This document shows positions 23,978 to 33,593 of a stretch of DNA of 44,398 nucleotides, piece by piece. The stretch is taken from the IMG/VR virus record IMGVR_UViG_3300022750_000022, positions 1 through 44,398 of that record, one strand, 5' to 3'. Every line of letters begins with the position of its first letter. The first letter of the stretch is position 1. The stretch comes from a virus. Made by a program: the position numbers and the translations under genes. The notes below the pieces were generated by a model that was not told where the DNA came from, did no database searches, and was given only the letters and a program-made list of their open reading frames with translations.

Positions 23978-26438
23978 CGAAATCGAGCGCCTCCTGGTGC
24001 GTGTCGAGGCCAACGCCGCCCAGTTCGAAGGGCAGATGAAGCGGATCAACCGCGCCCTCTACGGATCGGCGGCCGAGACGAAGAAGACGCTGAACCAGAT
24101 CAAGCGCGACTTCGATCGGGCGGGCCGCGAGGTCGGGCAATCGGTCATCGTGCCGATCCAAGCCGCCTCGGCCATCGCCCTGGCGGCCGTCGTCGGTTTC
24201 TCGGTCAACGCCGCAAAGCGCGCCGAGGCGGTTGGTGGCGCTTTCGAACAGACGTTCCGCGACATGCCCGGCGAGGCACAGGCGGCTGTCACCAAAGTCG
24301 CAGACGAGTTCGGTCGCCTCGAGACGGACGTCAAAGAGAACTTCACCCAGATGCGGTCGGTCCTGACCGCGTTGGGTGTCGATGCGGACCAGTCTCTCAA
24401 GATCGTCGATCAGCTGGAGCGGCGTTCACTGGACATCGGCGCCTTCGCCAACGTCTCGGACGCGGACGCCTTCCGCGCGGTCATGTCCGGCATCACGGGC
24501 GAGACAGAACCGCTGAAGAAGTTCGGGATCGTCGTCAACGAAACCGCGACGAAGGCCGAGCTTCTGCGTCTCGGCTTCAAGGGCAATGCGACGCAGGCGA
24601 GCGAGGCGGCAAAGGCCATCGCGCGCGCCAATATCATCCTGCGCCAGTCCGCCGAAATGCATGGTCAAGTCGCCCGCGAATCGGACCAGCTGGCCGAACA
24701 GGAAAAGCGCACCCGAGCCGAGTTCACGAAGGCCGCCGAGGATTTCGGACAGAAGTTTCTGCCGGTCGCAAAGGACGTGCTGGTCTGGGCCACAAAGGCG
24801 CTGGACGCCTTCAACAAGCTGCCCGAGGGCACACAGAACGCCGCTCTCGGCATGCTGGCCCTGGTGGCCGCCTCTGGTCCCATCGCGGCAGTCATCAAGG
24901 GCCTTTCTGCCTTGATCAAGGCCGCCGTGGCGGCCCGGGTGGCGCTGGCCGCCGTCGGGGGCAGCAGCGCCGCGAGCGGTGTTGCCGGCGGCGCTGCTGC
25001 GGGAGCGGCGGGCGGCGCCGTCGCGCGGGCCGCGCCGATCGCCGCCGTCGCAGCGGTCACGGGCGGCATGCTGGCCAGTTTCGCTCCGGCTCCGCCGCCT
25101 GCGAACGCGCCGGTCGCCGAGCGCCTGGCCTTCGCCCGCAAGCATCAGAGCGGCGCCGCGGGCTATATCCGTGCGCTTGAGGCCGAACAGCGCGCGGGTC
25201 AGTCCCTGCGCAGCGGACTGGCGGCGATCGCCGGCCCGAGCGTGGCGGGCGATGCCGCCGCTGCGGCCGCCCTTGCTGGCCTCGGCGATTTCGGATTGTC
25301 CGATGCGCAGCAGACGGCGGCGGGCGGCAAGGGCGGCGGAAAGGGCGGCAGCGGACCGTCCGCGTCGGATCTGGCGAACCGGCGCGAAGCCTTGTCGCTG
25401 GAGCGGGCCATGGCCCTGGCTCAGGCCAGCGGCAGCGAAAAAGCGGTCAAGGCCGAAGAAGAGCGGCAGGAGCTGATCCGTCTGACAGCGGACTATCAGG
25501 CGGCGGGTTACACCGACGCCAACGCCCAAGCGCTGGAGCATCTGAGCTTGCTGAACGCCGCGACTATCGCGGCGGAGGAGCGCACGAAGGCTGAGGAGCA
25601 GATCGACGTCATCCTCGAAGGCCGGCGCCGTCAGATGGAGCGGGAGGCGGACTATCAACGCCTCTTGAACGACCAGCTGATGGATACGCTGGATTTCCAG
25701 GCGCAGATCGCGAGCCTGAGCGGCGACCGTGAGGCCATCGAGGCGGCGGAGCGCCGCGTGTGGGTCGAGAGCCGGATCAACGAGCTGATCAGCCTGCGTC
25801 CGGGCCTGAACGCGTCGGAGCGTCGGTCACAGGCCGAAGGTGAAGCGGACAGTCTGAAAGCCGCCGATCAGCAAGGGCGGATACGCGACGAGTTCCGGTC
25901 CGCTTTCAGCGAAGGGATCAAGGCCGCGATCGACGGGGATATGGGCGGGTTCTTCGAAGGGCTGGCCGACCGGTTCACCAGCCGGATGCTGGACAACCTG
26001 GCCGACGATCTGTTCGATCTTCTGGCCAGCGCCGCCAAGGGCATGGGCGATGGCGGCGGATCGGGGATTGGCGGGTTCTTTTCCACGATCCTGAAAGGCA
26101 TCCCCGGCTTCGCCTCGGGCACCCCGAGCGCCCCCGGCGGCCTCGCCTATGTTCATCAGGGCGAGGTGCTGGCCAATCTGAAGCCGGGCACGTCCGTCAT
26201 CCCTGCGCATGCCGTCCGGGCAATGGGGGCGCTGGGCGGGGTCAATCCCGGGGTCAGCAGCACGGTCCAGCATGTCGTCTTCGACAATCGCGGGGCGATG
26301 ATTTGGGAGCGCGCGCTGGAAGAACAGCGCGCCTATGCCGACCAAGCCGCCATGCGGGCGGGCTTCGCGGCCGTTGGGTCGGCCCGGTCGATGATCCCGG
26401 CGGAACAGGCCCAGCGGCAGATGTATCGGATGCGTTGA
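23967..26438 (+). CDS. Tail tape measure protein
   Basis: 823 aa. A long helical protein: N-terminal ERLLVRVEANAAQFEGQMKR, the TP901-type segment FGRLETDVKENFTQMRSVL, hydrophobic glycine/alanine stretches at about 290-375, a second coiled region (450-660) and a glycine-rich C-terminus with GGLAYVHQGEVLANL. At about 1.5 angstrom per residue it implies a tail of roughly 120 nm. The start overlaps the end of the frameshifted chaperone. Its length and the chaperone pair together say siphovirus. Confidence 0.93.
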   Translation: MEADEIERLLVRVEANAAQFEGQMKRINRALYGSAAETKKTLNQIKRDFDRAGREVGQSVIVPIQAASAIALAAVVGFSVNAAKRAEAVGGAFEQTFRDMPGEAQAAVTKVADEFGRLETDVKENFTQMRSVLTALGVDADQSLKIVDQLERRSLDIGAFANVSDADAFRAVMSGITGETEPLKKFGIVVNETATKAELLRLGFKGNATQASEAAKAIARANIILRQSAEMHGQVARESDQLAEQEKRTRAEFTKAAEDFGQKFLPVAKDVLVWATKALDAFNKLPEGTQNAALGMLALVAASGPIAAVIKGLSALIKAAVAARVALAAVGGSSAASGVAGGAAAGAAGGAVARAAPIAAVAAVTGGMLASFAPAPPPANAPVAERLAFARKHQSGAAGYIRALEAEQRAGQSLRSGLAAIAGPSVAGDAAAAAALAGLGDFGLSDAQQTAAGGKGGGKGGSGPSASDLANRREALSLERAMALAQASGSEKAVKAEEERQELIRLTADYQAAGYTDANAQALEHLSLLNAATIAAEERTKAEEQIDVILEGRRRQMEREADYQRLLNDQLMDTLDFQAQIASLSGDREAIEAAERRVWVESRINELISLRPGLNASERRSQAEGEADSLKAADQQGRIRDEFRSAFSEGIKAAIDGDMGGFFEGLADRFTSRMLDNLADDLFDLLASAAKGMGDGGGSGIGGFFSTILKGIPGFASGTPSAPGGLAYVHQGEVLANLKPGTSVIPAHAVRAMGALGGVNPGVSSTVQHVVFDNRGAMIWERALEEQRAYADQAAMRAGFAAVGSARSMIPAEQAQRQMYRMR

Positions 26439-27031
26439 TGACGATCATTCTGCCGGCCCTTCCGCGCAAGGCGGAGTTCAGTCCTCGGCCTGTCCGTGGA
26501 TCCAGCATCCTGCGGCCGGCGTTCGGCGGCCCGCGCCAGCCGGTGGCGCGGATGGGCGATCACTGGGCGATCGACGTGGACGCCGGGGTCATGCCGCCCG
26601 AGTGGGGGTTCGAGCTGCTGGCGGATCTGATGCAGAGCGGCGTCACCCGGGTCGCCATTCCCTTTCCCGAGGCGGGCATCGACTCCGGGACGCCGGGTGC
26701 GCCCGTGGTCGACGGCGCAGGGCAGTCCGGCATGACGTTGCTGATGCGCGGTTTCCGGCCCGGGTATGCGGTGCGCAAGGGCAAGTTCTTCTCCGCCATC
26801 ACCAACGGCCAACGGTTCTTGTCGATGGCGAGGACGGCCGTCATCGCGGGCGGTGACGGTCGGGCCGCCGTGCCGATCTGGCCCATGCTGCGCCGGCCCC
26901 ACGCCGACGGCGACGTGATCGAGATGGCCCAGCCCATGATCGAAGGGTTCGTGGACGAGCCCGTGGGTTGGTCGCAAGGCCTGCATAAGGCCCTGACGAT
27001 CGGTCGCTTCGTAATCGAGGAGGTCGAATAA
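26438..27031 (+). CDS. Distal tail-type protein (197 aa)
   Basis: Begins MTIILPALPRKAEFSPR. It is beta-rich (HWAIDVDAGVMPPEW; TLLMRGFRPGYAVRKGKFF) and ends with ALTIGRFVIEEVE. It follows the tape measure and precedes the hub genes, the standard place of the distal tail ring. TGATG overlap with the tape measure fixes the start. Exact family not recognised, so the name rests on order and fold impression. Confidence 0.65.
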   Translation: MTIILPALPRKAEFSPRPVRGSSILRPAFGGPRQPVARMGDHWAIDVDAGVMPPEWGFELLADLMQSGVTRVAIPFPEAGIDSGTPGAPVVDGAGQSGMTLLMRGFRPGYAVRKGKFFSAITNGQRFLSMARTAVIAGGDGRAAVPIWPMLRRPHADGDVIEMAQPMIEGFVDEPVGWSQGLHKALTIGRFVIEEVE

Positions 27032-27591
27032 TGTCTTTGGCGCTGTTTGCGGCGCTGGAGGCCGAGGCGCCCCTGACGGTCACGCTGACGACCCTGACGT
27101 TGCCGGGCCGGACGGTGCGCTGGACCGACGGCGGGTTCGTGAAGTGGGGCGATCAGATCTACGTCGCCCGTGACGACGTCTATGGCGTGGTCGGGTCGAT
27201 TTCGGAAATCGAGGACGGCGCCGATGGTCAGGCCACCCGCTGTTCGATCACCATCCTGCCGCCGGATGCGACGGCCATGGTTCAGCTGGCTTCGCCCGCC
27301 GTCCAGGGTTCACCGATCACCATTCACACCGGCTCGGTGGATCGCCTGACGGGGTTGATGATCGGCGATCCTGACGAGGATCTGGTGGGCGAGCTCGACT
27401 ACGGTCGGCTCGCCGTCGGTGAAAGCTTGTCGATGGTGCTGGAGTGCGGAACCGAAGAGGCGTTGCAGCTGGAGCTGAACGCCGATCAGCGGCTGTCGGA
27501 CAGCTATCACCAGTCGGTCTGGAACGGCGAACTGGGGCTGACGCATCTGACCGGCGTCACGCGCAAGATCCATTGGACGTGGCGGCGATGA
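27031..27591 (+). CDS. Tail hub-region protein (186 aa)
   Basis: A beta-rich protein with VTLTTLTLPGRTVRWTDGGF, VGSISEIEDGADGQATRC and a C-terminal LSDSYHQSVWNGELGLTHL. The last pattern (repeat of an origin-like beta sandwich with KIHW end) is seen in hub proteins of alphaproteobacterial phages. Start overlaps the preceding TAA. I infer a hub or adaptor between distal ring and tip. Confidence 0.6.
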   Translation: MSLALFAALEAEAPLTVTLTTLTLPGRTVRWTDGGFVKWGDQIYVARDDVYGVVGSISEIEDGADGQATRCSITILPPDATAMVQLASPAVQGSPITIHTGSVDRLTGLMIGDPDEDLVGELDYGRLAVGESLSMVLECGTEEALQLELNADQRLSDSYHQSVWNGELGLTHLTGVTRKIHWTWRR

Positions 27592-28013
27592 AGACGATGA
27601 TGGAGCGCCGTATGGAGGCGGCGCAGGCCTGCCTCGACCGGTTCGCAGGCAAGTCCTACGACCCGCGCGCGCGGCGAGACTGCGCATGGATGGCGCGCCA
27701 TGATCTGCATCATCTGGGACGTCGCGTCGGACAGGGAAAACTGCCGACCTATACGACCGAGCTGGGGGGCATTCGGGCGCTGAAGCGAACCGGGTTCGCG
27801 TCCCTGATCGACTATGTCGACAGTCTGGGTCTGGAGCGGATTGCGCCGGCATCGGCGCTGGCGGCGGACATCGTCGCCCTGCCGACCGACCATCCCTTGG
27901 GGTCGCTGTCGGTCAACGTCGGCAACGGCCGGCTGCTGGCCTATGTCGACGGCTACACCGACGCCGTCGTCATCGAACCCAAGGCCTTCGTCTGCGCCTG
28001 GAGGGTCATCTGA
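27588..28013 (+). CDS. NlpC/P60-like tail peptidase (DUF6950-type)
   Basis: 141 aa. SYDPRARRDCAWMARHDLHHLG carries the likely nucleophile Cys (about residue 32), and a beta-rich second half (GSLSVNVGNGRLLAYVDG) would hold the His region. This family occurs between hub and tip genes of siphoviruses and gene transfer agents, where it opens peptidoglycan during DNA entry. The usual GH dipeptide is not obvious, so activity is uncertain. ATGA overlap with the upstream gene. Confidence 0.65.
   Translation: MKTMMERRMEAAQACLDRFAGKSYDPRARRDCAWMARHDLHHLGRRVGQGKLPTYTTELGGIRALKRTGFASLIDYVDSLGLERIAPASALAADIVALPTDHPLGSLSVNVGNGRLLAYVDGYTDAVVIEPKAFVCAWRVI
27785..27799 (-). repeat. Dispersed palindrome copy 6
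   Basis: GCGAACCGGGTTCGC, full consensus with central G. Inside the peptidase-like gene. Confidence 0.8.
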
Positions 28014-30664
28014 TGGGCAAGGCGATCAAGGCGGTTGGAACGGCCATCGTGGTCGCGGGTCTGGTCGTGGCCACGGGTGGTGCAGCCATCGGTCTGGCCT
28101 TCGGCGGCGGGATGTCCGTCGTGCTCGGCGCAGGGTCTTCCATGGCGTTCGGCTTTACGGCCAGCCAGATCATCGGCGCGGGCGCGCTGCTGTCGAGCGT
28201 CGGCACGGCGTTGACGGCGCAGAAGCCAACCTCGACCGCCTTCGCCACCGAATGGCTGGCCAGCACGGACCAACCGATCCCCTTCGCTTTCGGCCATATC
28301 GGGGTGGCCGGTTTCATCGTCCACAAGGACGAGTACGGCGGGCACGAGGCCTATTACTCGGTCCTGTCCTGCGTCTCCGGAGCCGGGCCGATCCGGAGCT
28401 GGGGCGTCTTCAAGGGCGATCAGAAGCCAGTGACCTTCGCGGGCGCCAACGGCATGGCGAACACCAGCGAATGGTCGGGCGCGATGTGGCGCGGCCTGAG
28501 GCTGGGTGCCCAGCCGGACACCGCCCTGCTGGCGCCGGGCGGTATCGACGGCGTCCTGCCCGAATGGGGGTCTGCCTACAAGCTGTCGGGCAAGGCCCTG
28601 TACATGCTGACGATGGCGCAGGACTCCAAGCTGACCAAGTACACTGACGGCGAGCCGCAAGTGCTGCAGGAGCTGGACGGTCTGTTCTATTGGGACCCTC
28701 GACAGGACAGCACCTACCCGGGCGGCCTCGGCCCATGTCGCCTGAACAACCCGGCGACGTGGGTCTGGGGCGAGAACGGCGCGCTGTTCGCCCTGAAGTG
28801 GGCCTTGGGGCTGTGGGAAGATCCCGTGGGCCGTGGCGCGCCGGGCGTCGGAACCTGCGTCGGCGGCATCGGATCGGCCCCTGCTGCGATCGACATCCCG
28901 GCCTTCGTCCATGCGGCCAATGTGGCCGATGCGAACGGCTGGAGATGCGCGGCGTGGCCCAACACGAAAGAGGACAAGCACGCCGTCCTGACCAACCTGT
29001 TGCAATCCGCCGGCGCGGTCCCGTCACGACTAGCCGGGCGGATCAGCTGCATCAGCCGGGGCGCGCCGCAACCCAGCATCCTGACCGTCACCGCACGCGA
29101 CACAGCAGGGCCGATCGAGCTGGATGCCGCCATGCCGAGGCTGAGCCGCATCAACACGATCACGCCTAGCTACTGGAGTGCGGAGCACGAGTGGGAGCTG
29201 GTTCCGGCCGCGCCTGTCAGCGTGCCGGCCTATGTGCTGGAGGATCGCGGCAAGCGGCCCCGTGGCGTCGATTACGGGTATGTCCCCTCAGCCACGCAGG
29301 CGGCCCAGTTGGCGGCTTATGACATCGTCGACAGTCGTGAAGGCATCACCGGGACCATCCCGTTCAAACCCCACCTTCGCCGCCTGAGGCCGGGCGATTG
29401 TTTCGTACTGGATGAGCCCGGCTTCTTTCTGGATGGTCAGAAGGTTAAGTGCTGGGGACGGGCCAAGGACCCGCAGACCGGCGTCATCCGCATCCGCTTC
29501 CGGTCGGAAACCGACGCGAAGCATCCGTTCGCCCTGGGCCAGACAGGCGTCGCTCCGCCGTCACCGTCACTGTCGGTGTCCGACCCGACGCTGGTTCCCG
29601 CGCCGGTCGCCGGGTCGTGGTCGCTGATCGCCGACATCTTCGTGGACGGCGGTGTTTCCGTGCCTGCCCTCGTGATCACCGGAGCTTGCGACAATCCTCT
29701 GGCTGATGCTGTCATCTTCGAGTTCCGGCCTGTCGGGGCGGCCGAGTGGGCGGGCGCGGGTATTGAGGCCTCCAATATAGGCCGTAAGGAGATTCCCGGT
29801 CTGACGAACGGTACGGCCTATGAGGCTGCCGTCAGCTATCGCGTTCGCGGTGTCATCGGCATGAGGCGTGTTCTGGCGTCCGTGACCTCAGGCGCCGCTG
29901 CCCTGCCGCCCGGTCCCGGGGCTCGCATCCCGAGTGGGCGGTCGGTCACCTATCCGACGAGCGCCACGGCCAGCAGCATCTCGATCGTGGCCCATGACGT
30001 CTACGTCGACGGGCAGACCATATCGATCCCTGCCGGGACGGTGAGCGGGCTGGCAGCCTCGACCCTCTACGGCGTGTTCTGGCGGGCCGGGACCGGCTTT
30101 GAGGTCGAGACTTCACCGTCCCCGACCCACATGACGACCGGATCGTGGATCCTGATCGGGGATGGGCAGGCGACCGGAGACGGATCGGGCGGCTATCCGG
30201 GCGGCGAGACCCCGCCCGGCGGCTATTGCCCGCACGAGGAAGAGCCGCTTCTTCTGGCGAACGACAGCCGGGACGGGCCTGGCCGGACTGTCCGGGCCGT
30301 GGAAGCCCGGCGAGGCCAATACGTCTGGACCCGCCACGAAGCGACCGGGGTCTGGGGAGCCTGGCCGATCTACGCGGTTGAGGTCGTTGAAGACGATCTG
30401 GTCCGTCTGCTGATGGCGGATGGACGCCGGCCCCGGTTCTCGCCGGGTCACCGCCTCGGTGCAGCGGACATGACGTTCACCCGGCTTCAGGATCTCGACG
30501 GCGGCGAGGCTTTCGACGGGACCGAGCCGGGTGTTGTCGAGGCAGTTGAGCCAGCCGGTCGCGGGCGGGTCGTCCGCATCGGCGTCACGGGCGCGCAGAC
30601 CTACATCGTCGCTGGCCTGCTCTCCCACAATCTCAAGATGCTTCGCGAGCCCATCGCGGAATAG
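28013..30664 (+). CDS. Tail tip/host-specificity protein with C-terminal Hint domain
   Basis: 883 aa. The N-terminus has glycine/alanine-rich hydrophobic segments (about 1-70), as in tip proteins that insert into or cross the membrane. Central residues 75-560 form the tip core, with WLASTDQPIPFAFGHIGVAG, GRISCISRGAPQ and HLRRLRPGDCFVLDE. A fibronectin-like region (about 540-735) has VSGLAASTLYGVFWRAG. Residues 736-883 form a Hint/intein-like domain: Cys739 at its start, VWTRHE as the block B motif, and GLLSHN with His872-Asn873 near the end. Only 10 residues follow, so autoprocessing would trim the tip or join it to another molecule. Starts by TGATG overlap. Confidence 0.85.
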   Translation: MGKAIKAVGTAIVVAGLVVATGGAAIGLAFGGGMSVVLGAGSSMAFGFTASQIIGAGALLSSVGTALTAQKPTSTAFATEWLASTDQPIPFAFGHIGVAGFIVHKDEYGGHEAYYSVLSCVSGAGPIRSWGVFKGDQKPVTFAGANGMANTSEWSGAMWRGLRLGAQPDTALLAPGGIDGVLPEWGSAYKLSGKALYMLTMAQDSKLTKYTDGEPQVLQELDGLFYWDPRQDSTYPGGLGPCRLNNPATWVWGENGALFALKWALGLWEDPVGRGAPGVGTCVGGIGSAPAAIDIPAFVHAANVADANGWRCAAWPNTKEDKHAVLTNLLQSAGAVPSRLAGRISCISRGAPQPSILTVTARDTAGPIELDAAMPRLSRINTITPSYWSAEHEWELVPAAPVSVPAYVLEDRGKRPRGVDYGYVPSATQAAQLAAYDIVDSREGITGTIPFKPHLRRLRPGDCFVLDEPGFFLDGQKVKCWGRAKDPQTGVIRIRFRSETDAKHPFALGQTGVAPPSPSLSVSDPTLVPAPVAGSWSLIADIFVDGGVSVPALVITGACDNPLADAVIFEFRPVGAAEWAGAGIEASNIGRKEIPGLTNGTAYEAAVSYRVRGVIGMRRVLASVTSGAAALPPGPGARIPSGRSVTYPTSATASSISIVAHDVYVDGQTISIPAGTVSGLAASTLYGVFWRAGTGFEVETSPSPTHMTTGSWILIGDGQATGDGSGGYPGGETPPGGYCPHEEEPLLLANDSRDGPGRTVRAVEARRGQYVWTRHEATGVWGAWPIYAVEVVEDDLVRLLMADGRRPRFSPGHRLGAADMTFTRLQDLDGGEAFDGTEPGVVEAVEPAGRGRVVRIGVTGAQTYIVAGLLSHNLKMLREPIAE

Positions 30665-30720
30665 GCGTCGCGCGACCACGACGCCGCCCGCCCTCAAACC
30701 TGACTGACCGGAGGCTCGGC

Positions 30721-30765
30721 ATGACGAAGCCCGAACAACGCTCGCTCGCCGAGGTGCTCTCATGA
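30721..30765 (+). CDS. Possible 14-aa leader peptide
   Basis: GGAGG lies 7-8 bp before an ATG that opens 14 codons (MTKPEQRSLAEVLS). Its stop TGA overlaps the ATGATG of the next gene, which lacks a strong ribosome site of its own. The arrangement suggests translational coupling. Confidence 0.45.
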   Translation: MTKPEQRSLAEVLS

Positions 30766-31145
30766 TGCAGTGGGGAACACTCTCGCTCTCCGTGGCGCGC
30801 TATGCCGACTGGCCGTCCGGTCGCTGGAAGCTCCGCGACAAGGTGACGGGTGAGACCATTCCGCTGGCCGGAAAGGTCATCGAATACGGCATCCGCCAGT
30901 ACGAGACGCAGGACACCGACGAACTGCTGATCACGAGCGGGGCCAGCACGGGAAACCGCATTGCGGTGGACGGTGACGAGTTCTGGCCGGTGATCTCGCG
31001 CGCTGCGCTGGAGGCCCTTCCGCAAGGACAGAAGGAGGGCGAGCCCGCCAACTTCTTCCACTTCATCCGGATCACCGAGGCGGGGCACGCTGAAATCTGG
31101 GCGCGCGGCCCAAGTGGTCGCACAGGGCTGGCGGTGTACGGATGA
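30762..31145 (+). CDS. Tail-associated hypothetical protein (127 aa)
   Basis: Beta-rich and acidic: GTLSLSVARYADWPSGRWKL, VIEYGIRQYETQDTDEL, and ITEAGHAEIWARGPSGR. No family recognised. It lies between the tip gene and the first esterase fibre and overlaps the latter by ATGA-type spacing. Start may be at 30762 or 30765. Confidence 0.65.
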   Translation: MMQWGTLSLSVARYADWPSGRWKLRDKVTGETIPLAGKVIEYGIRQYETQDTDELLITSGASTGNRIAVDGDEFWPVISRAALEALPQGQKEGEPANFFHFIRITEAGHAEIWARGPSGRTGLAVYG

Positions 31146-33169
31146 CTGACATCATCATCGAGGGCTATAAGGTCGCCATCGAGGTCGTCCGCAGCGATGT
31201 GGCGATCGAGATCCATGCCGGTCGAGGCCCGGCAGGCGTCGGCGCGCCGGTCAGCGACTATGTCCAAGGTCTTGGCCTGCTGACCGCCAGCCAGGAAGCG
31301 ACGCTCAGGGACATCCTGCTGTCCGTGCTGGGCGATCTCGGAGGCACGGCGCCCGCTGGACGTCTGGTCGTCGCCTTCGCCGGCAGTTCGACGACGCAGC
31401 GCTATTTCACCGAGTTTACCGGCTTCACCGACAATCCCCGTGTGACTAAGTCGGCCAACGGCTCGGCGTGGGCCGCTCTGGGCGGGGCCGGTGCCGGGGC
31501 GCAGTCTCTCGGCAACCTGCTCGTTGACGCCCTGAACCGCGACGTTCGGTTCATCACATCCGGGTCTAGCGGCACGACAGTCGCGCAGTGGGAGGCCGCT
31601 GGCAGCAGCCTCCGTAGCGCTCTGGTGGCGGCGATCCTCGCGGCAGGGAAGTGCGACGTGCTGGTCTTTCAGGCTGGCTGGAACGACGCCGCAGCCGGCT
31701 CGGTGGCCAGCCAGGCGGCGCACCTCGCGCTCCTGCGGTCATTCGTCGCCAAGGTGCGGGCCGAGACAAGCATCCCGGACCTGAAAATCCTGATCAACGG
31801 AAGCCAGCGCAGCCCATTCGCCTCGACCGATCAAATCCTCTTCGTCCGCCAGGCGGAGCTGCTGCTGACGGCGGACGCCAATATCCGCTTCGGCGCACAC
31901 GGCTATGACCTGGCTCAGCAGGACGACATCCACTTCACCCGGACTGAGACGGTCAGCCGGCACGCGCCCAGGATCGCCCAGCAGATTGTCGCCTGGCTGA
32001 CGGGCGCAAACCAGAAGCGCAGCCCCAAGGTCTTCAGCGCCGAGATCGTCGACAGCACCCACACGGACGTCAATCTGGCGTTCGTATCGGGCACGGACTT
32101 CTCCCCGACGTCGGGCATCGCGGGGTTGGAGATCAGCCTGAACGGCGGCACAACCTGGACCGCAGCCACGGCCGGGGTGAAGATCGACGACAACACGATC
32201 CGGTTCACCCACGCCGCGACGAGCGGGTCATACATGATCCGGATGATGGGCAACCGGAATGCCCTGCAAAACGCCGGGCCCTACGACAACACCACGCCGA
32301 CGTCGCTGCCGATCGACCCGACGATCACGCCCTTGACCCTGACGCCTGCCGGTCCGCCTACGCTGGTGGACCTGACCCTGTCGCGCCTGCTCTCGCCAGA
32401 GGGCGGGATCTGGACGGCGAACATCGTCGGTCGCACGGCTGGATCCACGATCACCGCGACCAGCTCTGACGGCACGGCCCTGACCGTGACGGGGTCGACG
32501 GTCTCGGGAACTTTCGCCGGCGCCGGTCCTCGGAACGTCACGCTCACCGAAACCTTGGGTTCCGCCACCAACTCCCCGCGGACGTCGCCTTCGGATACCG
32601 TCGTCAACTCGCTCCCGCTGGACACGTTCACAGATGCGAATGGCGTCCTGCTGTCCAACCACATCGCGGACAGCGGCCACGGCTGGGTGGCGAACGCGAA
32701 CAACTTCGTCATTGCGAGCGGTCGCGCTCGAGCAAGTGCGGTCGGCGTGGGCCTGCGCTCAGACTATGCCTTCCCCACTCCGAACCAGTTCGTCGAAGCT
32801 GACATGACGCCCCTGACGGTGATCGCCACCCAGATCGCGTTTCTGACGGTCCGGGCACAGGCCAACACCGACACGTATCTCTACGGCGGCTATAACGGAT
32901 CGGCCTGGATCATCGGCCGCAAGACGGGTCCGGGAACCTTCGTGCCGATCGCCACGGTCCCGGCCACGCTCACGCCAGGCAGCAGCTACCACCTTCGGCT
33001 AGAAGCGGTCGGCACGGCGATCAAGCTCTATGTGGACGGTGCCTTGATCATCTCGATCACGAACACGACCCAGACGATTTCAGGCTACGGCGGCATCGGC
33101 AACCTGACCCAGGCCGGCGGCGTGAGCACCGGCATTCACTGGGACAACTTCACCAGCGGTCCGCTCTGA
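31142..33169 (+). CDS. Tail fibre/receptor-binding protein with SGNH esterase domain
   Basis: 675 aa. Residues 1-70 are a fibre-type N-terminus that likely attaches to the tail. Residues 75-290 carry SGNH hydrolase blocks: FAGSST with Ser82/83, QAGWNDA with Asn181, and DDIHFT with Asp261/262 and His264. Ig-like repeats follow (about 295-490), then a LamG/concanavalin-like C-terminal domain (VEADMTPLT; YHLRLEAVGTAIKLYVDGAL). SGNH enzymes on tails deacetylate surface polysaccharides. The substrate is not known. Target sugar recognition by the C-terminal domain is inferred. Confidence 0.8.
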   Translation: MTDIIIEGYKVAIEVVRSDVAIEIHAGRGPAGVGAPVSDYVQGLGLLTASQEATLRDILLSVLGDLGGTAPAGRLVVAFAGSSTTQRYFTEFTGFTDNPRVTKSANGSAWAALGGAGAGAQSLGNLLVDALNRDVRFITSGSSGTTVAQWEAAGSSLRSALVAAILAAGKCDVLVFQAGWNDAAAGSVASQAAHLALLRSFVAKVRAETSIPDLKILINGSQRSPFASTDQILFVRQAELLLTADANIRFGAHGYDLAQQDDIHFTRTETVSRHAPRIAQQIVAWLTGANQKRSPKVFSAEIVDSTHTDVNLAFVSGTDFSPTSGIAGLEISLNGGTTWTAATAGVKIDDNTIRFTHAATSGSYMIRMMGNRNALQNAGPYDNTTPTSLPIDPTITPLTLTPAGPPTLVDLTLSRLLSPEGGIWTANIVGRTAGSTITATSSDGTALTVTGSTVSGTFAGAGPRNVTLTETLGSATNSPRTSPSDTVVNSLPLDTFTDANGVLLSNHIADSGHGWVANANNFVIASGRARASAVGVGLRSDYAFPTPNQFVEADMTPLTVIATQIAFLTVRAQANTDTYLYGGYNGSAWIIGRKTGPGTFVPIATVPATLTPGSSYHLRLEAVGTAIKLYVDGALIISITNTTQTISGYGGIGNLTQAGGVSTGIHWDNFTSGPL

Positions 33170-33236
33170 CCTTCTCCCCCCAAGCCACGCTTTGCGTCGG
33201 CTGCCTCATATCGGCCTGACGTATCTGGAGGGGCGC

Positions 33237-33593
33237 ATGCTCAGCGTATTCGGCACTGCCGCCTTCTTCGGCTTCATCGGCGGCGTTGGCTATGCGGGGA
33301 CGCGTCTGACTACCGCTCTCTGGGGCGGTAGGGAAATCGGTGACGATGCCCGCAAGCTAGCGATCGCCCAGTTCTTGCTGGCCATCGCCTTGGCACCTGC
33401 CGCCGCCCACGTGGGCGCGCCCGCAGTAGTCGAGTTTTACCCTCGCCTGAAGCCTGAGGCCGCCGCCCTGGTGCTGGGCATGCTGTTTAACGCGGTCTGG
33501 CCACTGGTCACTGAGCGGGCCTTCCTCCGCAAGCTGCTGGCCGATCTATTCTCGGGCCTCGCCGCCCGCCTCAACCCCGGAGCCTCGCAATGA
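33237..33593 (+). CDS. Membrane protein, holin candidate (118 aa)
   Basis: Three likely membrane spans (AAFFGFIGGVGYAGTRLTTALW; LAIAQFLLAIALAPAAAHV; AALVLGMLFNAVWPLVT) and a short basic C-terminus. GGAGGGG precedes the ATG at 33237. Class I holins have this topology and size, and the next gene is also a membrane protein. It lies far (about 6 kb) from the endolysin, so the call is by fold only. Confidence 0.55.
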   Translation: MLSVFGTAAFFGFIGGVGYAGTRLTTALWGGREIGDDARKLAIAQFLLAIALAPAAAHVGAPAVVEFYPRLKPEAAALVLGMLFNAVWPLVTERAFLRKLLADLFSGLAARLNPGASQ

